Source: Nitriliruptorales bacterium
GTDB taxonomy: Bacteria > Actinomycetota > Nitriliruptoria > Euzebyales > Egibacteraceae
Assembly (NCBI GenBank): GCA_007119305.1
Contig: SKPY01000475.1
Location: 1-11,705, forward strand
DNA length: 11,705 nucleotides
Direction of reading: 5' to 3'
The notes beneath the pieces were generated by a model. The model worked only from the letters and a program-made list of their open reading frames with translations. It was not told where the DNA came from and searched no databases. Position numbers and translations under genes: made by a program. Shown here in pieces: positions 1 through 4,825 of the stretch. The number at the start of each line of letters is the position of its first letter. Position 1 is the stretch's first letter.

Positions 1-891
1 CGCCGCGAGCGATGACACGTTGAGCTGGGCGAGGCCGGACAGGGCGTGGCCGAGGTTGCAGCCGCCTGCGATCTGCGCCCCTGACCCGAGCAGGAACCCG
101 CCAGCGACCAGGCCGGCGTAGCGCGACGGTGCCTCACCGCGTACCCACCAGCCCCCTGCGCTGCGCGCCGCGATCCCGGCGCCAACCACGATGGCGAGAA
201 GGAACGCGCTCAGCCACCACGCCGGGGACCCAGCGACGAAGCTGACGGGAGCGCCGACCGTGCTGGCCCCGAAGCCTGCGCCCGAGACACCGGCGGTGAC
301 CCAGCTCAGCAGGAGGGCAAGACCCAGCCCCACCCCGGCAAGAGGCCAGCGCCACTGCCACGACCACCCAGCCTGCTCCCGCCGCGCGCGGATGAGCAGG
401 ACGCCCACGACTGTCGCGAGCACCGCGGCGATCAGCAACCGTGGCAGTCCGAGCAGCCCCGGGATCGTCGCTTCCTCGCCCCAGCCCAGCACCGTCGGGC
501 CGAGCGTGGGCACCTGCGCACCCGCGATGTCGCCGACTGCCCAGGCGGCGAGACCCGCAAGCGTGCCGAGCATGCCCGCGCCCAGCTTGTACCAGAGCCC
601 GGACACGCAGGACGCGGCGAGCGCCATGCCGACACCGAAGACGAGCCCGCCCACGACGTTGTCAACTGGGCGGAAGGCAAGGCCACGGTTCAGCTGCTCC
701 CAGGGCGACAGCGTGAAGATCAGCGCGAGCCCGACCGCACCGATGGCAACCGCCAGCAGCCAGGCCTTGGCCAGGGCCCAGCGGCGCTCGAGCACGCCAC
801 GGAAGGTGGCGTGGAAGCAGTGCTGGCCCCGCTGCAGCGTGTACCCGAACGCGATGCCAGCGAGCGCTCCGGCGGCGATCTGGGCGCCCAT
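1..891 (-). CDS. YeeE/YedE (DUF395) family membrane protein, putative sulfur/thiosulfate transporter, 3' end cut by window
   Basis: This is an integral membrane protein with 297 residues visible; the C-terminus lies off the left edge, so perhaps 30-60 residues are missing. The three cysteine motifs of the family can be read directly: LQRGQHCF near residues 19-26 (C25), SCVSGLWYKLGAG around C95, and GGCNLGHALSG around C278. The rest is a series of about eight hydrophobic segments. In characterised YeeE/TsuA proteins such cysteines line the path of thiosulfate into the cell, so import of a reduced sulfur compound is the likely role; the substrate is inferred. The ATG at 891-889 is preceded by AAGGGAG four bases upstream. 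It lies 60 bp downstream of the alpha/beta hydrolase on the same strand and may share its transcript. No TusA, rhodanese or other sulfur gene is visible nearby. Confidence 0.88.
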   Translation of the reverse strand, partial: MGAQIAAGALAGIAFGYTLQRGQHCFHATFRGVLERRWALAKAWLLAVAIGAVGLALIFTLSPWEQLNRGLAFRPVDNVVGGLVFGVGMALAASCVSGLWYKLGAGMLGTLAGLAAWAVGDIAGAQVPTLGPTVLGWGEEATIPGLLGLPRLLIAAVLATVVGVLLIRARREQAGWSWQWRWPLAGVGLGLALLLSWVTAGVSGAGFGASTVGAPVSFVAGSPAWWLSAFLLAIVVGAGIAARSAGGWWVRGEAPSRYAGLVAGGFLLGSGAQIAGGCNLGHALSGLAQLNVSSLAA

Positions 892-951
892 GCCGCTCCC
901 TTCCGCGACTTCCGACGACCCAACGGTAGAGCTTCGAGCAGTCTGGAGGGC

Positions 952-1797
952 TCAAGGCCCCGCCTCAGGCAGGGCGTGGGTGAGGAATGCGGCGATCTCC
1001 ACCGCGACGGCTGCCGGGGCGTCGTGCTGGACGAGGTGGTCGGCTCCGGCGATGGTGCGGAAGCGAGCGCCGGGGATCAGACCGGCCAGCTGGCGGCCTT
1101 GTGCGACCGGGACCCACTGGTCCTGCTCCCCCCACAGCACGAAAGTGGGCACGGTGATGTCCCTGTAATGTGGCTCGAGCTCGTCGGTGAACCTCTGGTT
1201 GTTCTGGACGATCTGCCGGTACAGCGCCGCTTTGCCGGCGGCGCCGAGCCAGGGGGCGGCGAGCCGATCAACGACCTCAGGCGGTGGCCGACGCCGCATC
1301 GGCCAGCTCACATAGCCACGCACAAGGCTCTCATGGAGCGGGTCGGGCAGTTCGATGAGCACGGCGGCGTGCTCGGAGGCCAGGCGGAAGAAGCCGGTGC
1401 CCCACGGGGCGAGCGCGACGGCGTCGGCGAGGACGAGCCTGGCGTAGCGACGCTGCTCGAGCAGCAGGGTGCGCAGCGCGACCGTACCGCCGAAGTCGTG
1501 GCCGACCACGCTCGGTTCGGCGAGTCCCCAGTGGTCGAGCAGCGCGGCGAACACCCGCCCCTGGGCCGCGAGTGAGACGTCCTGGTCCGCACCTTGCTCG
1601 CTTTGCCCGTAGCCTGCGAGATCCCACACGTACACCGTGAAGCGGTGGGACAGCGCACGGGCGACGTCGCGCCAGACGTAGGAGGAGAACGGGGTGCCGT
1701 GCACCAGCACGACCGGTGGCCCGGCACCCAGGACGTCCCAGCGGATGCTGCCCTGCTCGCTCGCGAACGTCCGCGTCAGCGTCCAGTCCTCGCGCAT
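952..1797 (-). CDS. Alpha/beta hydrolase with Asp nucleophile (epoxide hydrolase / haloalkane dehalogenase-like)
   Basis: A cytosolic 281-residue enzyme, normal size for the fold and without a signal peptide. The oxyanion-hole motif HGTPF is at residues 33-37. The nucleophile elbow is GHDFGG (99-104), which makes Asp101 the nucleophile rather than serine. The acid is probably Asp226 in GEQDQW and the base His254 in ADHL. A cap region lies between about residues 130 and 210. Aspartate nucleophiles are typical of epoxide hydrolases and of haloalkane/haloacid-type dehalogenases, which form a covalent alkyl-ester intermediate; serine esterases and lipases carry GxSxG. The substrate cannot be read from sequence. 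The start at 1797 has AGGAG about eight bases upstream. The gene follows the crotonase gene after 83 bp and precedes the YeeE gene by 60 bp, so co-transcription is plausible. Confidence 0.9.
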   Translation of the reverse strand: MREDWTLTRTFASEQGSIRWDVLGAGPPVVLVHGTPFSSYVWRDVARALSHRFTVYVWDLAGYGQSEQGADQDVSLAAQGRVFAALLDHWGLAEPSVVGHDFGGTVALRTLLLEQRRYARLVLADAVALAPWGTGFFRLASEHAAVLIELPDPLHESLVRGYVSWPMRRRPPPEVVDRLAAPWLGAAGKAALYRQIVQNNQRFTDELEPHYRDITVPTFVLWGEQDQWVPVAQGRQLAGLIPGARFRTIAGADHLVQHDAPAAVAVEIAAFLTHALPEAGP

Positions 1798-1880
1798 GGC
1801 CGCGCTCCTGTTCCTGGCCCGCCTTGTTCCTGCCCCGCTGGGGCGCCCTCGTCTGCGCCCTGATCTCGAGGGCTCGTGGC

Positions 1881-2636
1881 CTATGCCCTTCGGGCCTGCA
1901 GGTCGGAGAGATAGCCCTGGATCGATGTCATCGTCTCTGGAGCGGCCCAGATGTCAACCACCTCGACGTCGTCGGTTGTGCGGTGCCGAGCGATGCGGTC
2001 CAGGGCGTCTCTGCGCAGCTGGGTCTTGGCCAACCGGTAGGCGGGCTGCCCCAGACGCCCCAGCTCGGCGGCCTGTGTGGTCGCCGCCTGGAGGAGCGGC
2101 GTGTCCGCGTCGACCAGGTCGGTGACCAACCCCAGCCGGTGTGCCTCGTCGGGAGAGACCCGCTGGCCCGTGTACACGAGTCGGGCGGCGTGCGCGTCTC
2201 CCAGCGCGTGACGCAAGATCTCCATGGCCGCGGTCGGGAAGGCCACCCCGACCACCAGCTCCGTGACGCCGAGCTGTGCTGGGCCGGCGGTCGCCAGCCG
2301 AACGTCGCAGGCCGCGGCGATCACACAGCCCCCTGCTAGGGCGTGGCCGTTAATCGCAGCGACGACCGGAGCAGGGTGCGCGAACACGGTCAGGAACGTG
2401 TCGGACAACGCAGGGATGAACCGTTCCGCGTAGGCGGCGTCCTCGCTGATGAGCCGCTGGAGGTCGACGCCCGCGCAGAACGCTCGTCCCCGCCCGGTCA
2501 GCACGATCGGCACCCCGGCCGGGGTTTCTCGAAACGCCGCGATCAGTGCGTGCAGGAGCTCGAGGTCGAGGGCGTTGACCTTCCCGTGCGCCATCTCCAC
2601 CACCACGACGCCGTCCTGCTCACGCTTCTCAAGCAT
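1881..2636 (-). CDS. Enoyl-CoA hydratase/isomerase (crotonase) superfamily protein
   Basis: A 251-residue crotonase-fold protein, the usual length. The first oxyanion-hole segment is GRGRAFCAGVDL (48-59), and the second is INGHALAGGCVIAAACDVR (95-113). Glu126 in VTELVVG takes the place of the first catalytic glutamate of mitochondrial hydratase (Glu144 in rat). The second hydratase glutamate (Glu164 in rat) appears replaced by Arg152 in AARLVYTG. Classical hydration needs both glutamates, so an isomerase, thioesterase-like or other acyl-CoA activity is more likely than plain enoyl-CoA hydration; this is inferred from a hand alignment. The ATG at 2636 is preceded by GGGAGGG, a strong ribosome site. 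It heads a same-strand group with the hydrolase and the YeeE gene. No acyl-CoA dehydrogenase or thiolase is in the window to define a pathway. Confidence 0.9.
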   Translation of the reverse strand: MLEKREQDGVVVVEMAHGKVNALDLELLHALIAAFRETPAGVPIVLTGRGRAFCAGVDLQRLISEDAAYAERFIPALSDTFLTVFAHPAPVVAAINGHALAGGCVIAAACDVRLATAGPAQLGVTELVVGVAFPTAAMEILRHALGDAHAARLVYTGQRVSPDEAHRLGLVTDLVDADTPLLQAATTQAAELGRLGQPAYRLAKTQLRRDALDRIARHRTTDDVEVVDIWAAPETMTSIQGYLSDLQARRA

Positions 2637-2832
2637 GTGACCCTCCCTGTCGGACCGTGCCGCAAGGCTGTCCTTCCAGTGGCGCCCGCCCTCGAACGAG
2701 CTGACGTGACCGGCATGCCCTCGCGACTCGGGGACACCCTACCGACACGGCACCGACCACCGGGGCCTCCCTGACCGTGTTTGACGGCACACGCAGTGGT
2801 TCGACGACGTCGTTGCCGCCCTCGCGGGCACC
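2637..2832. other. Intergenic gap between ATP-grasp gene and crotonase gene
   Basis: This stretch should hold the end of the ATP-grasp transcript and the promoter of the crotonase gene, both read on the minus strand. A possible minus-strand -10 hexamer TAGGGT lies at 2741-2736, but I cannot find a convincing -35. A 10-bp perfect palindrome, ACGACGTCGT, lies at 2804-2813. No hairpin with a T-run is visible, so no terminator is called. Confidence 0.3.
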
Positions 2833-3804
2833 TCAGCCGAGCCCGGCCGGCGCGTGCCGCCACGCCGGGCGAACTCCCTGCGTGTGTTCATGCAGAAGCC
2901 CGACGAGGAACCGCGCAACCTCGACGGCGCCCGACCGTCCGGCCTGAGCATCCACGACGGCGTTGTAGTTCGTGTTCGTGTTCACGTCGTAGGTGACCCT
3001 GCGACCGTCGGCCGTCTCGATGAACTCCACCCCGGCGATCTCGATCCCCAGGCTCGCGCAGAAGCGGAGGTAACGGCCGACGATCTGGTCGGCGAACCCT
3101 TCCCGGAGGCTGAAGATCCGCGCGGCGTGCTCGCCGCTCGGGCAGAACGCGTCGTGCACCTGACAGGCGTCGGCCGGGCACAGCTCGAACCCGTGACTGG
3201 TGTCGGCCGCCAGGGCGTAGAGGAACTCGCCCCCGACGATCTCCACCCTGGTGATGAACCCGCCCGCGGGCTCGACGTACTCCTGCAGCAGCCAGGTGTG
3301 GTCGGCAGGCTCTTGGACATCACCGCTGGCGAGGGCATCCGCGACCGCGTCGCCGTGGTCGAACCGCTGCACCCCCAGCCCTTTGCCCCCCTGGTTGTGC
3401 TTCGTGACGAACGGGGACGGAAACCGGCGGGCCTGCTCGACGAGCTGGTCGGTGCCGACGACAGCCAGCGTGCGGGGGACCCGCAGACCAGCGGCGGCCA
3501 GCGCGGTCAGCTGGTCGACCTTGCTCATCTCCAGCTCGAGCACCCGCCTGCCGTTGACCACCCGCCGGCCCCATGCCTCCAGCCACGACAGCACCGAGCG
3601 GGTGTGGTCCTTCGCCCGGGCGTGGTCACGCGTGTGGCTTGAGGCGCTCATCCGCGAGTAGAACACCCCTTCGGGCGGTGGTGTGGTGAGGTCAATGACC
3701 CCGCCGTCGAGGAACCACGGCTCCCACGCCACGCCCTCGGCGTCGAGGGCGTCGGCGAACGGGGGCAGCCACTCGTCGTTCTCATGCAGCACGTAGATCT
3801 TCAT
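2833..3804 (-). CDS. RimK-like ATP-grasp domain protein, putative carboxylate-amine ligase
   Basis: A 323-residue soluble protein from the start MKIYVLHENDEW. The N-terminal pre-grasp part carries GVFYSRMSASSHTRDH (46-61). The ATP-grasp core has the lysine/glycine-rich loop TKHNQGGKGLGV (134-145), the hinge QEYV (174-177), an acidic site at GVEFIE (258-263) and the metal-binding signature DVNTNTNYN (273-281). ATP-grasp ligases of this type join a carboxylate to an amine or thiol through an acyl-phosphate; the substrates here are unknown. An in-frame ATG at 3897 would add 31 residues. That extension is antisense to the conserved helix-turn-helix remnant at 3851-4030, so I reject it. ATG 3804 has no Shine-Dalgarno sequence but has a -10-like hexamer 7 bases upstream, fitting leaderless translation. 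It is divergent from the ABC operon. Confidence 0.85.
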   Translation of the reverse strand: MKIYVLHENDEWLPPFADALDAEGVAWEPWFLDGGVIDLTTPPPEGVFYSRMSASSHTRDHARAKDHTRSVLSWLEAWGRRVVNGRRVLELEMSKVDQLTALAAAGLRVPRTLAVVGTDQLVEQARRFPSPFVTKHNQGGKGLGVQRFDHGDAVADALASGDVQEPADHTWLLQEYVEPAGGFITRVEIVGGEFLYALAADTSHGFELCPADACQVHDAFCPSGEHAARIFSLREGFADQIVGRYLRFCASLGIEIAGVEFIETADGRRVTYDVNTNTNYNAVVDAQAGRSGAVEVARFLVGLLHEHTQGVRPAWRHAPAGLG

Positions 3805-3811
3805 CTGCGCC

Positions 3812-3817
3812 ACGCTA
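3812..3817 (-). promoter_or_regulatory. Putative leaderless -10 element of the ATP-grasp gene
   Basis: The minus strand reads TAGCGT here, matching the TANNNT -10 pattern of high-GC actinobacteria, with exactly 7 bases before the ATG at 3804. Transcription would start at or next to the first base of the start codon, which explains the missing ribosome site. No good -35 is visible at 17-18 bp. Confidence 0.4.
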
Positions 3818-3850
3818 TCCGCGGCCGGTCGCGCCACGGAGTGCAAACAG

Positions 3851-4030
3851 GGGGAAGCGACCACCACCAAGACGCACGTCGGCCACATCCTGACCAAGCT
3901 CGGCCTCCGAGACCGTAGCCAGGCCGTCGTCCTCGCCTACGAGTCCAGGCTCGTGCACGCACCCCAGGGGCCGTACGCAGGCCTCGCGGACCCGAGGGGG
4001 TTCGCCGCGGTGGCAGCCCACCGGGGGTGA
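3851..4030 (+). pseudogene. Remnant of a NarL/LuxR-type response regulator (C-terminal HTH end)
   Basis: Reading the frame that ends at TGA 4028-4030 gives GEATTTKTHVGHILTKLG followed by LRDRSQAVVLAYESRLV. This closely matches the last two helices of the LuxR/GerE DNA-binding domain of NarL-family response regulators, whose usual form is ATVKTHVxxILxKLGLRDRxQAVVxAYExGLV. The recognition-helix end and the C-terminal helix are preserved. The first half of the HTH and the whole receiver domain are absent: upstream the frame runs at once into sequence without similarity and then into the divergent ATP-grasp gene. After the match, the frame carries an unusual tail of about 22 residues before the stop. 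There is no start codon with a ribosome site. I judge it a decayed gene end, probably of a regulator that once stood before the ABC operon. Confidence 0.75.
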
Positions 4031-4048
4031 ACGGGGCCCCTCCTGCCC

Positions 4049-4091
4049 GTAACGGTCCCATCACGGTGTCGGGACGCAGCGTGCGCAGACT
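4049..4091 (+). promoter_or_regulatory. SARP-like direct-repeat promoter A, upstream of the ABC transporter operon
   Basis: Three 7-mers lie exactly 11 bp apart: GTAACGG (4049-4055), ATCACGG (4060-4066) and GGGACGC (4071-4077). Eight bases after the last one comes CAGACT (4086-4091), a possible -10. SARP regulators bind direct heptamers with 11-bp (or 22-bp) period, the last being 8 bp from the -10, and activate transcription there. The orientation points to the ABC operon. The segment TGTCGGGACG starts exactly 66 bp before ATG 4133. Binding by the BTAD regulator of this window is inferred. Confidence 0.55.
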
Positions 4092-4116
4092 CCCCAGCAA
4101 CGTTCGTCTGCGTAGC

Positions 4117-4125
4117 AGGGGAGGG
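4117..4125 (+). promoter_or_regulatory. Ribosome binding site deciding the ABC ATPase start
   Basis: AGGGGAGGG lies before a tandem GTGATG. The core GGAGG (4120-4124) is 5 bases before GTG 4130 and 8 bases before ATG 4133. The ATG spacing is closer to optimal, and it also gives the same 66-bp distance to the repeat element as at the 11353 gene. Confidence 0.7.
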
Positions 4126-4132
4126 ACGCGTG

Positions 4133-4825
4133 ATGGGGACCGTCGTACAAGCCCGCGGGGTCCACAAGAGCTACCGCAACGGCACGGAGGTCGCGGCGCT
4201 GCGCGGCGTCGACCTCGACGTGGCCCGCGGGGAGATGCTCGCGGTGGTTGGCGCGTCAGGCTCGGGCAAGACGACGCTGCTCAACTGCCTGTCCGGGCTG
4301 GAGACCATCGACGCGGGCTCGGTGCGCGTCGACGGGGTGGAGCTCGCCGCCCTCGACGATGACGAGCGCACCGATCACCGTGCCCGGCACATGGGCTTCG
4401 TCTTCCAGGCGTTCAACCTGCTGCCCGTGCTGACGGCGGTCGAGAACGTCGAGCTGCCGCTGCTCAACCTCGGATGGCGACCCCGGGACGCCCGCGCGGT
4501 GGCGGCCTCGATGCTCGACCGCGTCGGGCTCGGCGCACGCGCACAGCACCACCCGCGCCAGCTCTCCGGAGGCGAGCAGCAGCGCGTGGCCGTGGCTCGA
4601 GCCCTGGTGCACGCCCCCGCGGTCATCTGGGCCGACGAGCCGACCGGCAACCTCGACAGTGCGTCCACCAGCGAGGTGATGGGCCTGCTCGTGGACCTTG
4701 CCGCAGCCGGGCACACGGTGGTCTTCATCACCCATGACCTCGGCCTGGCTCGCACGGCTACGCGCAGCATCGAGGTGCGCGACGGCGAGATCGTCGTTTC
4801 CGGGGCGAGGACGATGTCGACATGA
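4133..4825 (+). CDS. ABC transporter ATP-binding protein, LolD/MacB type
   Basis: A complete 230-residue ABC ATPase. It has Walker A GASGSGKTT (40-48), the Q-loop with Gln92 in FVFQAFNLLP, the signature LSGGEQQRVAVARAL (144-158), Walker B VIWADEP (164-170) ending in the catalytic Glu169, a D-loop NLDS, and the H-loop His201 in ITHD. The phrases FNLLPVLTAVENVELPLL and DEPTGNLDS are typical of the LolD/MacB/FtsE subgroup that works with FtsX-type permeases. It powers the permease encoded next, at the inner face of the cytoplasmic membrane. The stop codon overlaps the permease start (ATGA), so the two are translationally coupled. A GTG at 4130 would add one residue. Expression is probably driven by the 11-bp repeat promoter upstream. 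Such systems export lipids, lipoproteins or drugs, or transmit mechanical signals; the substrate is unknown. Confidence 0.95.
   Translation: MGTVVQARGVHKSYRNGTEVAALRGVDLDVARGEMLAVVGASGSGKTTLLNCLSGLETIDAGSVRVDGVELAALDDDERTDHRARHMGFVFQAFNLLPVLTAVENVELPLLNLGWRPRDARAVAASMLDRVGLGARAQHHPRQLSGGEQQRVAVARALVHAPAVIWADEPTGNLDSASTSEVMGLLVDLAAAGHTVVFITHDLGLARTATRSIEVRDGEIVVSGARTMST

Noticed and set aside
191..1168. 325-codon plus-strand frame
   Set aside because: It runs antisense to the YeeE gene and the hydrolase, has low-complexity Pro/Ser/Ala composition, and both genes it covers have good motifs.
1832..1844. Small hairpin GCCCC-GCT-GGGGC between crotonase and hydrolase genes
   Set aside because: The stem is only 5 bp with no T-run, which is too common in GC-rich DNA to call a terminator.
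2785..2835. Possible protein-end remnant reading HTQWFDDVVAALAGTS on the plus strand
   Set aside because: It is short and follows an in-frame stop, and I could not tie it to any family; chance coding look-alikes are common at this GC.
4067..4108. ECF sigma promoter made of TGTCGGG (-35) and CGTT/CGTC (-10)
   Set aside because: The spacer would be about 27 bp, far longer than the 16-18 bp of ECF promoters; the SARP layout explains the repeats better.
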